DNA of 64,000 bases from Anas platyrhynchos. Lineage: Eukaryota; Chordata; Aves; Anseriformes; Anatidae. Positions within the stretch are counted from its first letter, which is position 1, and every line of letters starts with the position of its first letter. Below the pieces are notes generated by a model, which was not told the origin of the DNA, ran no database searches, and saw only the letters and a list, made by a program, of their open reading frames with translations. Made by a program: the position numbers and the translations under genes. Of this stretch, positions 1-12,945 are shown one piece after another. Where the stretch lies: assembly GCF_047663525.1 (NCBI RefSeq), contig NC_092600.1:1608001-1672000 (forward strand), in the 5' to 3' direction.

Positions 1-1218
1 ACCCAGATAGATGCACATCGCTTATTAGGTCACTTTTGCTTTCCTCTTGAATTAATTTACAGTCTGCCAGCCAGCCAGGGCTCTCCTCGGGACGTGCTCT
101 GCAGCCCCGTGGTCCGGTGGCTGCGTTTGGCAGGGACACGGAACAACTTGAGCCAAGCAAAGGACAGATACATCTTCTGTCCCCATCTTTTCCTGTCTGT
201 GGGTGGTTAAGATCCTTCTGCGGGGTGATTGTGGCTGGGGCATCCCCTGAAACCATCCTGGTGAAGCCCTGGGGATGAGTTTGGTTCCTGGTGAAACAGG
301 AGTGAGCGGAGAGCAGCCTGAGCCGAGGTGGCCCAGCAGCCTGGTGGTGCCTGCCCCATCCCTGCAGCACCACAGCTGCGTTCTGACAGCCTTTGCCTTC
401 TGCTCGATGGCTTTCTGCTGTTTGCTTGGGGTTGTTTTGGTTGGTGGTTGTTATTTGGGGCTTTTTGAGCTGTGCATTGGAGTGGCATTGACTGCAGAAC
501 CCGTGTGGTTCCCTGGTACCTCTGTGCGCCTGGCGGGCCATCCCTGGCTGGTCTCGCTGGGCACTACTGGTTGTTTCTAAGCCAAGCTTCCCATACAGGT
601 GATCAGCTTCATCCCCCTCTGGGGGAGGGAGGAGACAGAAGGAGACACAAAGTGCGTGTGGGGGAGGCAGGAACAGGAACAGCAGAGCAGCAGTGGAAAA
701 CGGCGCGGTCACAGATGGCAGAGCCAGAGGGTTCCTCGGCCTGCGCCGAGCAAACAGAAGCACGCGGCTTGGGGCAGCAGCGAAGGAAAAAGGATCAGGG
801 AGTCAGGGGAAAGGCAGAGCTGGTCTGGCTGAATTCTGTGCTGCAGGACTTAAAATAAGAGGCAAGGAGGAGGGGGAGCAGCAGCAATAAAACGCAGTGG
901 GGGCATTTCCCTCATTAACCACCCCCAGCTGCATGGAGCTGGGACTCGTGCTAATATTTACTTTGCTTTGTAGCCTGGTAGCGTGGCTCTTTCTGAGGCA
1001 ATTCCCCAGTAAGAGCAGTGCTCTCCCCTCTCCTTTCTTCTGTTGGTGGCTGTCAGAGGGTTTGAGATGAAGCACAGCAAAGCACAGGGCGCTGTGGGCA
1101 GTGTTGGGGTCTGGGCAGTGCCTCTGGGGTCTGTGCAGTGCCTCTTCCTTGGCCTTGGTGCTTCCCCTCGGGTCTCTGTCCCTGCAGCTCTGCTAATCTG
1201 TCTTTTTCTCCCTGCCAG
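1..1218 (+). other. SEPT8: SEPT8 intron before the first visible coding exon
   Basis: This stretch ends in a pyrimidine-rich tract and CCAG at the septin exon that begins at 1219. The reading frame crosses that acceptor in phase 0, so an upstream exon with the start codon must exist outside the window. I see no exon, promoter or repeat family here; the open frames are short and unrelated to any family I know. Confidence 0.7.
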
Positions 1219-4200
1219 AATGAAGAGAAGAGGAACCTTTCCCTGGGGGGCCATGTGGGCTTCGACAGCCTCCCGGATCAGCTGGTCAGCAAGTCCGTCA
1301 CACAGGGCTTCAGCTTCAACATCCTCTGCGTGGGTGAGCACAGCCCTGCGGGGACAGGGCTCAGCTGGTGGCCTCGGGAGGCTGGGGCTGTGTTCGAGGA
1401 GCCCTGCTGGGACACAGCCTCGGCAGTGACTTAGGGAGAGGCTGGGGAAAGGCTTTAACATCCCCTTGCTGCCTTCAGCGAGGGAAAGGGGCAGGAGGCG
1501 TGTGGAGGGCTGGCCAGCTCTGCATTGCAGCGGGGCTGCCAGCACAGGCACAGAAAGAGGCAGGGAGGTGCAGGGGACGTGGCTGAGCCTTGTGGGTCAG
1601 ACCAGAATTGCTCCTGGAGGTGGTGAGGGTTGGTCTTTGCTGTCCTTGGCAATAGGAAGGGCTGAGGGAAGGCAGCACGTGGTGGTGTTCAGTCAATGCT
1701 GCACAGGTGTCACGGGGGCAGGCTGCCTGTGACATCTCTGCAGGACTGTCCTGGGCAGCTTGCAGGCACTGAGGCGGATCTCAGCAGCTCTCTGAGTGCT
1801 GTGCAGAGCTTGCTTTGAGCTCGAAATGAAGAAAACTTCCACCAGCTGCTCCCTGTTGCTTCTTTATCCAGCTGCCCACCAGAAAGGGCTGCTTCTGTGT
1901 GTGGACTTGCCAGGCTGCGTGCTAGGATCAGTGTGTGCATGCACCTCTGCCTTTTTTTTGAATGTGCAGCACGCTTTTTCCCCTGGTGCCCTGACCCACA
2001 CTGTCCCTAAACTTTATCAAGGATGGGGCCCAGCTTTCACCCCGGCAGCATGGTGCAGGCAGTCCCAGCCCCGCTGGCTAAAGGCAGAGCTCAGAGGGCA
2101 GAGGAAGAGCTGCACAGCTGGCTTTGGTGTAGCTGCTGTGTGGAGGGAGGGGGAAAGGGCTACAGCAGGACGGGCTTTAGTCCTTTGACACATTAACTGT
2201 GTGTGTTGGACCCCAGGATGAGGGGTGTGGAAGAACTGTGAGTGAGACTGTAGGCAGTCAAACCCAAAGCCTCAAAAAACTCTGCTAGAGCTGTGCTCTC
2301 CAGCTTCTGTGGTGCAAAGTCAGCATTGATGGAGGGGAAAAGTTGTGTGTTTGTTTGCTCTCTGGTCTTCAGTGGGGAGATGAGACCGCAGTGCTCCGTG
2401 TTGACTTTGCATTAAGGCTGTGAGGCCTTCGAGACTGCAGCTGCCTTTGGACAATTGTCTGGTCACCAGCAGCTTGTTGCAACCTTTCGCAGCGTAACTC
2501 GGTTCTGCTCTGTAATTAATCCTCCTCAAAGTACCCGGGTGCTGATAACTTCTCCTCCCTAGGCGAGACGGGCATTGGGAAGTCCACGCTGATGAACACT
2601 CTTTTCAACACCACGTTCGAGACGGAGGAAGCCAGCCACTACGAGAGCGCTGTTCGCCTGCGGCCGCGCACCTACGACCTGCAGGAGAGCAACGTCCACC
2701 TGAAGCTCACCATCGTGGATGCGGTTGGATTCGGGGACCAGATCAATAAAGACGAAAGGCAGGTCTCGTGCCATCTGCTTGGCATTTCTGGGCTCGCCTC
2801 TGATGCTCAGGCACGAACTGTACCTGTTTGCAGTGCAGCAGGGGAGGTGTCTGTGTTTGTGTTAACGCAGCAGCTCCCTGCAGTGCCTCTGGCGCTGGGG
2901 ACTGGGTGCAGAGCGAGCTGGGTGAGGAGCTAAAGGGACAGGGGAGGTTGCAGGAGGTGTTTCCAGCAGAGAACGATGTCTTCCAGGAGTGGGAGCAGTT
3001 AACAAGCTGTCCTCAGCACACGGCTGGGAATTATCTGTTCTGGCAAGGGTTGGTGGCTCTGGATCTGTCTTGTTTAATTACACAGACATCTTGTTCAGGC
3101 CCCAGGTAGAGGCTTTCTGGGACTCCAAGGTCTCTCCATGGTCATCTGGCGTTGCTACAGCCAGATGGCTCAGCCCTGAGAGCTGTGCAGAGCCTGATGT
3201 GGGGCTGTAGCTGTCTTTTCGTGCTCCACTGTCCTTAGACTTTGCAGTGCAGCCTCAGCAACCTTTGGATTATAAGGTCTGTGTGTAATTGCCACTTCTC
3301 TTGTTGTAAAGCTAAATTATTGGAGTCTTATAGCTGTTTTAAACAGCATCATGATGTGTCTAGGAGAACTCCTGAAGTCTTCAGGCTGCTTCATTGTGTG
3401 CTCCAGTATCTGGGTTGCTAATGGTATGGTTTTAGTTACAGGCCGATCGTTGAGTACATTGATACGCAGTTTGAAAACTATTTGCAAGAAGAGCTGAAAA
3501 TCCGCCGTTCCCTCTTCAACTACCACGACACGAGGATTCACGTCTGCCTGTACTTCATCACGCCCACCGGGCACTCGCTCAAGTCCTTGGACCTGGTGAC
3601 GATGAAGAAGCTGGATAGCAAGGTAACGAGCTGCGGGCTGTGCTGTCCGTTTCTGGAGGCGGGGGGATTTCTGCCAACATTAATTGTCATCTGGAAGGCT
3701 CTGTTGGAGTGCTGGACTCTTTCCTGCACATTAGCTAAGCAGTTTTTAGGACTTTGGTAAAACTTAGCCTAGTGTTTGCTGAAGTCTTTTGTTTTCTCAC
3801 CGGCTTTCTTGAAAAACAGCAGGTGAAAAACTGTTTTCAAGCAAGCTGGAGTGTCTGTCACCGGAATAACTTTACCCAGATCAGTTCATTTTTATCAAAG
3901 CTATCAACTGCATCCCTAACTCCTCTTTAAAGGAGTACAGCTAAGGATGCATTCCAGCTCCTACAGTTGAATTATGGAAACTGCAGAGCCACCTCTGCTG
4001 TCCTGATGCTCTCTCTGGGGGAGAGGGGCTGGAAGCAGCCGGGCAGTGAGCTTCCCGAGGCAGTGGCTGTACAGAGGAGATGGGCTGAGGAGAAGCATCA
4101 GCTGTGCATGGTGGTGTGTGTGTGTGTGAGGGGCTGGAAGTGCCAAACGATCTGTTAGGAGATGAGAATATCTTATGGAATTATAAATGCGGAGAGAAAC

Positions 4201-7200
4201 TCTCAAGGTCATCAGCGTCCTGGAAGTGTGTTGTGAGAGGGGCTGGCTGGGGTCGTTTCTTCGTGCATAAATGATGTCTGGGGGCAGTGGGTTACTTAAC
4301 TGGCTGCTGGTATGCCTGCAGCTCACAGGAGCTTTCTGACACAGTTCTGGTTGTCCTAGCTGACTTCCAGGGAGCCGCAGGAAGGCTTCAAAGGTCACTA
4401 GTGACAGCAGCATCTCTTCCATCTTAGCAAGAATTTCCTGTCTCTAAGAGCAGCACTCAGCAGCGTGGTGGTTCCTCAGATGGCAGGCACCGATCAGCTC
4501 ACACAGAGGGCAGATGAGGCGGCCGGGACCCTGCAGGAACTGGGGATGCCCTGAATTGTATCTAGGGAACATGCTCTTCTCTGGCTCTTGTCCACGTGCA
4601 GCTCTATTGGACTTTCCTGGTGGGAAGAGTTCCCCGTGGCAGGGTCCCTGCTGCTTGCCCTCGCCTCCCGGGGCAGCTGGCCTACTTTTCCTTGGCCCCA
4701 CTCCAGAGCAGGCACTGGCTTCCCACCCCAGTGGCCTGTTTGTAACCACGGGGCCCGTTACTCTGCCTGCTGCAGGAATCCGAAAACTTTCCCTTAATAA
4801 ACTCTGTCTCTTGGCGTCGTGCCAGCATGACATGTTCCCAGAAATATGTTTGGAAGAAGGTTTTTTTGCACGATTCCCGTTGGTGCTGGTGGTCCCACAA
4901 CGCTTCTCTCTTCCTTCCCTCCTGCAGTCCCTGCTTCTCCCACCTCCTGGCTGGCTTTAACGGGGTCCTTGCGTAGTACCAGAATAAATCCTTTGTGCTT
5001 GTGCAGAGGTGGGAACTCTGTGCACACACAAGCTTTTATATTTCTAAATTTCCACTGAAGTCATTGTGTCTGAAGTCACTTTGTCCATTTGCTCCCAATT
5101 TCTGGATTTTGTGGTGTGGCCTCACACAAGGATGCACAACAAAACAAACGGGTAGAGCCATTGATCTCCTGTGCATGTCAGGGCTTTGGTGCATTTCTCC
5201 AGCAGTGTCCTCCCAGGATTTGTGTGCTTCCAGGCACTCCTGGAGGATCGGGGCCTGGCAGCCTGTGCCCTTACCAATATCCATGACCCATTTGTACTGG
5301 GAGGCCAGCGTGCGTGCAGCTGGGAGACACTGTCACACCTCTGCCTTGTGTGAGCACTCCTGGACCTGGCTTTCTTCTTGGGAAGCTTTGTGTGGCTTAC
5401 AGCTGGAGAGTGGGGAACACGGAGGCAAGAAGTATAGGGGAGGCTTTGCTCTGCTGGGTCAGGAGGGTTGTGCAGGGACCTGGCTCAGTGACACTTTCCC
5501 TGCTGCTCACTGGTGGCTGGCATCAGCTGTGGGGCAGGCTCTGGAATGTGCTGGGTCTGTGGGGAGCCTTGCTTAAAGCATGAAATTTACAAAATCCCTC
5601 CTGGGGAAAGCTGTTTTCTAGACAGAATCTCCCATTGTGCTGTGCTAAGCTATTTGTTGGGCTGAGCTCGGGGCCAGCTGTTGCAGGGGGGGATTTCCTT
5701 ACAGCCAGAGGCACCTCCAGAGCTGGTGCTGGGGAGATGGGCAGTGGTGGGGCTGGCTGCTGGGCAGAAACTGCGTGTGACCTGGCCAGGGGTTAGCTTC
5801 CCACCCGGCTTAACCTGGGAAAAGGAGGGGGGAAAATAATACAAAGAAAATTGCAACAGTATCAGACAAAAAGGTGATTTATTGATTTATTTTAACCACA
5901 TCCCTGCCTGGGAAGCGATGGCCTAACTGTGTGCTGCTGTGGGCATCCTGGGGCTCCCTGTTGGCTGTCCCTGCAGGGTCTGCAGCCTACATCTGCTCTC
6001 ATGAGCTGTGGCTAATTGCTGCTCCTTCGTGAGCTGACACCTCCTAGGAGGGTCAGCAGCCAGTGACAACACCTCGGGGCCAGCTGTGCCTCTGCTGCAT
6101 GGCTTCTGGGTGGCATCTGGCTGCTGTCCTTGGTGGGGCTTGCGTCTGGGAACGCTTTGGAGATAGGGAAAAACCCGGTTTTATTTCACAGGGTGGAAAT
6201 GCATATGGTCTTGCTATATTAGGGAAAAATAATTTTCTGTCAACTTACTTATTTGGGCACATTCTTGTAGGTTTTATTTTTGGAGCTGAGCAGCGGCTCT
6301 GTGGTCAGCGAGAGCCGGGGAGGAGGCGCGCTCGGGGTGCGTGGAGCTCGCTGCCTCAGCTGAAGCACAGACTTCCTCTGGCCCTAAATTCCAGCCAAGA
6401 TCATCAGCACGTGGACTGACAGTCATGCAGGCACTGCGCCTGGTTCAGTCGGATGACAACCCACTAATTAATGTAATGATTTTGATACTAGGTGGTTAAA
6501 TGGAGCATAGTGCTCTTCCACCGCGAGATATTTGGATGTTGCTCTGGGATTTTGCCTGCAACAAAAGGTAAAGATTCTGTAGGAGTAAGAGTGGAGGCAG
6601 AAACCTCCTGTGGTTCTGGCATTACTTTTTTACTGGCTTTTTAAAGCCTGTTGAAGAAGGAAAGGAGAGGTGGCTTTCACCTCTAGCTAGCTGTATGTTG
6701 GCTTGCGTGGCACTAATATGGTGAGCCATGGACTGGCCTTTGCACAGATGTGATCACCCTCCTAGAGCACCTTCTGCAGTCCTTTTTGAGTCCTCTCCCA
6801 TTTTTATAAAAGGATGAGCTCAGTCTGGCCTTAGACAGCTTCTTGGGTGTCAGTGCTCAAAAGCAGAGAAAGGAAAACAGCAGGATAATTACATGTTGTT
6901 CCACTTGTTAACCAGGGGATTTCAGCTTGGGGATTCCCAAGACATGCATGAAATCAAAAGAAAAACAGTAATTTATATATATATAAATAAATAAAATAAA
7001 GGAAGCTGCAAGGGAAGAAGAGGGAAGCACAGAAGTACCCCTAAATGCCCTGGAGGTCTCAACAGTCCTGGAAAGCTGGCATTGAGCTGGAAGAAGGTAG
7101 CATGGTTGGTGTAGCTGCATTCCTGGTAGGTCCTGATGTCTCTCTCTTTATTTCAGAGCAGCTGCACGCATTTTATCAGGTGTCAGGAAAAGACAGAACG

Positions 7201-10200
7201 ATCCAGGACAAATTTAGCTGAAAAAAAAATCAGCCTACTGCGAATCTTTTGCCGCTAATTAATTGTTGGCATTTGTTTCGGTGTTGGCTATTGATTACTG
7301 GAAATGCAACAGCTTGCCAAAGCCCTTTTGGGGTTTGAACTCCGCGGCAGCACATCCTGATGGACTTGCCTTCTGAAAGGGTGAGGAACGTGGTTAAAGG
7401 GACCCAACCCAGCTTCGTTTTTTTATTTTGGGGAAGAAGAAGGGGGGATAGGCTGGCAGAAAATGGCCTGATCCTGCCCTTGGTGCTCCTTTGTCAGTGT
7501 GCCTAGCGGGAAGGGCTGCGCACAGCGGCTCCCTGGCAGTGTCTTTCCCCTGCAGGTGGTGCTGAGCAGGGGCTGGGTGAGCCCTGAGCAGTTTGATGTG
7601 GGTCTGGGCTGCCTCTGCTAGCAGGTCAGTGAGACCCAGCTGTGGTCACGGCCCCTTCTGCCTTGGTAATGAGGGCAGCTACCCGCTGAGGAGTGCGGGG
7701 AGACCTGCGGACCTTGTTCTGTGGCTCTCAGGCCCTTGGCAAATGAGGCCAGATCGGTAGCTGGGGATAAAAAAACCACAAGTTTCATCTTCTCAGCGTG
7801 AGAGTAGCGAGGCTTCATTGCACACAGGAGGTTCTGGGGCCACGTGGCATCCTGAAGCTGTACCTGAGACTGTAGCTGAGGTCGTACTGCTGAGCTGGGG
7901 ACATGGCTGGGACCCAGCTGCTGGACAGGGAACGCTGCCGGGACATCGAGCACATGGAGGTGGCTCTCTTTTGGGACAAGTGAGCGCATGGTGTGCAGTG
8001 AGCACTGAACCAGAGGGGGAGAAAAAGCAATGGGAAAGCAGCACGCTGCAGGGAGAGCCTGAGCTGGGCAGGGAAGGGAAGGGAAGGGTCACTGGTGGCA
8101 GCGGGCACCCAGCGGCTGCTCTGAGTTGCTGCTTGGCAGGACAAAAAGCGTGGGCTGCGGGGAGGTGCTAGGTGGCAGAGCAGCCTGCTGCCTTCTCAAT
8201 GCCTGAGTTTTACTGCTCCCAGCCTGGCTGCTGGTCAGGCAGATGAGTTTTGTTGTTGTTTGTTTAAGCAGGGGGTGCAGTGCTGCACTTGGCTGTTCTG
8301 AGCCCGGCAGGGTTTATTTAGCAGGCTCCCGTGGCAGATGCTGCCCTGCTGGGGCTCCGCAGCACAGAAGATGTGGGACACGGCCCCGGGGGGATGTCTC
8401 CAGCCCGCAGCTTGCAGGCAGCTTTGTGAAACCCGGGCTGATGAAGCCGGGTGGTGCGGTGAGCCCGGGGACTGCTGGTGTGAAACCAAAGCTGAGCAAC
8501 AGCAGCTCCACAGCGCATCTCCTGCCTGCCGTGTGGCACCCTGCACCGCCCGGGGGGGCTGTGATCCACCCAGCCTGGGGGTTGGGATCCTCGCCGAGGG
8601 GCTCGGGGTTCCTCGGGCAGCATCTGCAGCTGCTGGCAAAGCATCTGAGGAGTCCGTGCTCCTTCTGCTCAAACACAGGAGGGTTTCACGTAGCCTCACA
8701 GCAGCATTTCATCCTCGCACAGCCAGAGCGGAATGGGTGATAAGTTGAGATGTGACAGCTGAAATGTCTCTGTCTCTGCTGAAGCGTGTAACAGAATGCA
8801 CCAGCAAGAGCAGGGGCTTTGATCTGCTCGCTGCGTGTGCGTTGCAGGCTGTTTGTCTGCGCTTTATCTGCAAGTCCTCCAGTCAAATCACTCCTGGGGA
8901 ACTCTTCCCTCTAGTGTTCAGCTGGGCTCGTGCGGCAGCTCGCATGCAAAGCGTGGCACCTGGGTGGCTTTAGGAGGTGGAGAGCAGCCACCGGGGCATG
9001 GCCTGGGCCATCTGCACACACCTCAGCTCCCCGTGCACCTCTCTGCTGCGTTCTGTTTGCTGGGCTCTGTTTTCACCTGGCTCTTTCTCCTTCCTTCTGC
9101 TGTAGGTGAACATCATCCCGATCATCGCCAAAGCAGACACCATTTCCAAGAGCGAGCTGCACAAATTTAAGATCAAGATCATGAGCGAGCTGGTCAGCAA
9201 CGGTGTGCAGATCTACCAGTTCCCCACAGATGATGAAGCAGTCGCTGAGATCAACTCAGTGATGAATGTGAGTAACGCTGCCAAGTGCATTGCTTCCAGA
9301 AGCTGTGACAAATTAAATTGCTGCACAAAAATACATTTGAAAGGCAAGTTTCGTTGGGTTTGTCCAGATGCTAAATATGTTTGAAAGCTATGCTGCGGAT
9401 CTGACAGATGCCTAAGGCTATTGCATACAAAATTAATTAAAATGTGGCTCTTATTTAATCTCTGTGGGCTCTCTGGAGACACTCAGCTCAACCCTAAAAT
9501 TTGTTTTATTGGATTTTGAAAAAATACTTTCTTCAAAATTCATTTTTATCTGCTTTTAGGCTACTTATCATTTGAGGAGGGAGAGACTTTGAATAAGAAA
9601 TTTACAGTTAGATTTACATTAAGTCTTCCACTTAGCTTCCCTAAGCAGAGAGAACAATTTAAAGCAAAGAAGAAAAATTGTGTGACTCTATTTTGCCCTT
9701 CTTAAAATTAAAAAATCAATTTCAGATGCAGTGGAAACGTAAAAAAGAACTTCAAGTTTTGGAATTTGGCTTTACTCCCAACTCAGAGTTTATCTTTTGG
9801 AATAGAAACAGTTGAAATGTTTTCATCGTTTTCGTGTTTTAATGTTTTTATTGTTTTTTTTTTTGGCTTAAATAAAAAGCAGCTTTTTCATCAAGATGAA
9901 TATTTTTCTGCAGGGGTGTTCCAGGTTTAAATGCTTTGGCTTTTCTTTCAATCCTTTATTTTTTCCCCCCAACTTTTAAGAATCAATTGGTAGTTAGGTC
10001 AGTTAGATATCTACACAGCCACTGTAATGGTTGCTGAATTCGTGGGCTGCTAAAAGCTTTGCAGGAGGCAGTACTTTTAAAGTACAGGTAGGTGTGTTGG
10101 GGAGAGAAATGAAAGCGATGTTTGCCATCGCTTTCTCAATCAAAATCCTTCTGGCTGCCTCCCTGCCAGCTCTGTTCCCTCCTCAAGGTGCGGGCTGTTG

Positions 10201-12945
10201 CTGGCCTCATCCCGCTGGATGTGCAGCGGCTCTGTAGGGCTGTGCAGGGAGCACAGGGGCTGGCTCCATGCTGGCCACAGTGACCCCGGCACGTGGCTTT
10301 CTGCCACCGCCCCAGAGGAAAGGAGCAGTGATGTGAGGGAAGTCTGAAGGCGACAGCGTGTGTTCCTGATTGAAGTTTGCCTTGCAGCAGGCTGGCAGAA
10401 CCTGGGGAGGGCAGGGGGTGGTTCTCCAGATGAGGAAGCATTTCAGACACTTGTGTTTGTGCTGCAAGTTTGGGAGGGATCAGTGTGCTGAGCCTCAGGT
10501 GTACCTGGAGAGCAACGTCCCTGCTGCGTGGCTCTGTTCCTGCAGCCCTGAGGATGTTTCCATGGGGCTGGTGCCACGTTTCCTTACTGTCCTTGGTGCT
10601 TTGCAGCCCAGGGAGCAGCGAGCTTGCCAAATGCTGCACGTGGCCCAGCGGGCTGCGGGTGGGCACTGGAAGGGACGAGGCGTGTTTACGGACGTCTCCG
10701 TGCTTTCTGCGAGGCAGGAAGTGCCCTGCTCTTGGCACGCCGAGAGGCTGCAGCTACAAGAACAACCCGACAAATGGGGAGAGGAAGAGCAGTAACGAGC
10801 ATGGTGTTCCCACAATATTTCCGTGTTTAGGTTAGTCCAGTCAGCGCCGCTCGTTAGCTGCTCTGCTGCGCCGCGGCCGTATGCTGCTCTCTGCCACAAC
10901 ACCATGGATCAGAGAGGAGACTGAGGGCTTCTCTGGAAGGATTTCTGCAGTAGATCTGGTGGCCAGGCTGATTTCCCAGAGGTTAGCCCATGTGCTAAGT
11001 CCCTGCTTGACTCTGTTGCAGGCTCATCTGCCCTTCGCTGTGGTTGGCAGCACGGAGGAGGTGAAGGTTGGGAACAAGCTGGTGAGAGCTCGGCAGTACC
11101 CGTGGGGAGTGGTGCAAGGTAAGGTGCTGGGAGCTGGGCATACAGCTGCAAATCTCCCTGCCACGTGCACGGGCACATGCTGGCACCCTCCAGCATGAAG
11201 GTGCCTTGTGCTAAATGCTGGGGCCATGTCCCCTGCAGCCTCGTGTGGGCTGCCCAGCTTTGCTTTGTGTTCCTGCCAGTATCTCAAATACATTTTCTAA
11301 GCTCTGCTGAAATTCCCACCCAGTCTGGTATGGCCAAAAAGAGTCCCTGCATCCCAAAAGTTGGTTACCCAGCATGGGATGACAAGTAGAGGTCTGTGGG
11401 AGGGGAATCGGTGGGGTTGGGCTGTGCATGTGGTTGTGCTTCTCCCTCTCGTGCGTTCTGCTGACTTCTCGCCTTGCTTTAACCAGTTGAGAATGAAAGC
11501 CACTGCGACTTCGTGAAGCTGCGAGAAATGCTGATTCGAGTCAACATGGAGGATCTCCGGGAGCAGACCCACACCCGCCACTACGAGCTGTACAGGAGGT
11601 GCAAACTGGAGGAGATGGGCTTCAAGGACACGGACCCGGACAGCCAGCCCTTCAGGTGAGCGGCACTGCAGAGCCACGCTCGGGTACTGGCAGCCCCAAG
11701 AAAAGGGGAGGTCTGTGGGTGCTACCTGCAGTGCTGGGCTGCAGAATACTAGCACTGGGTTTGAACTTTGCAGCTGGCTTTGGTGTTCCCTTCCCTGCCT
11801 GATTGTCTTTAAGTGAAGCAGACAGGCACGCGTTTTCCCCATCCCTAAGTCGTTGGTGTCCAGAGTCTGGATTTCGTTTGCTTTCTTACCCAGCCTACAA
11901 GAAACATATGAGACCAAAAGAAAAGAATTCTTGGGTGAGCTCCAGAAGAAAGAGGAAGAAATGAGACAAATGTTTGTTAACAAAGTCAAGGAGACGGAGG
12001 CAGAGCTGAAGGAGAAGGAGAGAGAGGTGGGTGTGCCAAAAACCTGCAAAAGGAGCCCAAAATACAGTCAGCCACAGGATCTGGGTCTCGGCAGTGTATG
12101 AATCCTGGAAAGCACATGCAGGGCTTGAGTAGACCTCATCAGCCACAGCACAGAATCACACACACCTTCCCCCACCTAGGGGAGGGGATGCTGAGTAATG
12201 TTTTCAAAACAACCTGACTGGTTTAGGTGCCTCAGAAACAGGAATCTCCCCTGTCTGTGCAGCGTGCAGGAGGCTGGGTGGCTGTTTGGGGAGTGAAGGG
12301 TGGCGCAGAGCATTTCGGTGAGCGTTTAGGGCAGGTAGGCTTAACCTGTGGAGGCTCACTGGACAGCAGAGCAAATGGGGCAGTTGGGCAGGAGTCCCAA
12401 GGGTCAGTGTGAGGCCCTGGGAACTGGCACCACTGGAGAGGAAATAAATGAATCATCTTCAAAGGGGTGAGGAATGAGAGAGCCCACAGTCTCCTCAGCC
12501 CTGCGGCAGGGCTGCAGGCTGAGCTGAGATCCTCTGTGACCTTATCCAGATCTCGCTCTTTCTCTTTGCTTGATGTGTGGGGTCAGGCAAAGCAGAATTT
12601 GTCTTCAGCTGAGAGGCACTGAGTGCCCTGTCCCCACCAGCTGGGCAGGTCTCTGTGGTGCTGGGGAGCAGTGGGATGTGGGGTGACGGCTCCTGGGAGC
12701 GGGGCTGAGTTGTGCTGGGTGTGATGCTCAGGGCACTTGTCTCCTGCCAGCTGCACGAGAAGTTTGAGCACTTGAAAAGGATACACCAGGAGGAGAAAAG
12801 GAAGGTGGAGGAGAAGAGGAGGGAGCTGGAAGAGGAGATGAATGCCTTCAACAGGCGGAAAGTAGCGGTGGAAACCTTGCAGTCCCAGTCCTTGCAGGCT
12901 ACCTCACAGCAGCCGCTGAGGAAGGACAAAGACAAGAAGAAGTAA
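1219..12945 (+). CDS. SEPT8: Septin 8, short C-terminal isoform (5' partial)
   Basis: Septins are GTP-binding proteins that assemble into hetero-oligomeric filaments at membranes and on actin and microtubules; SEPT8 belongs to the SEPT6 group. Eight exons join in frame: 1219-1333, 2563-2758, 3436-3622, 9106-9267, 11022-11118, 11487-11655, 11894-12026 and 12751-12945, giving 417 codons in the window. The first visible exon carries the pre-G-domain segment ([11 protein letters not shown]). The P-loop GETGIGKST spans the first junction, DAVGFG is the G3 motif, AKAD at about 9130 is G4, and the septin unique element follows ([14 protein letters not shown]). The last two exons are a charged coiled coil ending KDKDKKK. 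Every residue block matches vertebrate SEPT8 as I know it, more closely than SEPT6 or SEPT11. The initiator exon is missing because the window begins in an intron. The second visible intron has a GC donor. The stop codon at 12943 lies inside a GTAAGT donor, which allows a second C-terminus (see 25100-25265). Confidence 0.96.
2759..3435 (+). other. SEPT8: GC-AG intron of SEPT8
   Basis: The upstream exon must end after GACGAAAG at 2758, because the downstream exon starts T-TAC-AGG-CCG and restores Asp-Glu-Ser-Tyr-Arg-Pro, the septin sequence. The intron therefore begins GCAGGT instead of GT. The GT four bases further on (2762) would shift the frame and lose this conserved peptide. The acceptor TTTTAG is normal. 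GC-AG introns are a minor known class of U2 introns. Confidence 0.85.
3623..9105 (+). other. SEPT8: Large SEPT8 intron (5.5 kb)
   Basis: It lies between the exon ending ...KKLDSK (donor GTAACG) and the exon beginning [11 protein letters not shown]. It holds a short TA/TAAA low-complexity tract near 6974-7000. I see no exon, CR1 end or RNA gene in it. Confidence 0.75.
9268..11021 (+). other. SEPT8: SEPT8 intron (1.75 kb), AT-rich first half
   Basis: The donor is GTGAGT and the acceptor TTGCAG. About 9360-10020 is much richer in A and T than its surroundings; the rest is GC-rich. No coding segment is visible. Confidence 0.7.

Noticed and set aside
958-1551. A 197-codon minus-strand frame over the first visible SEPT8 exon
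   Set aside because: It is the shadow of a conserved septin exon extended through intron sequence; no homology was recognised.
2759-2763. A normal GT donor at 2762 for the septin exon
   Set aside because: It would add four bases, shift the frame and remove the conserved peptide made across the junction.
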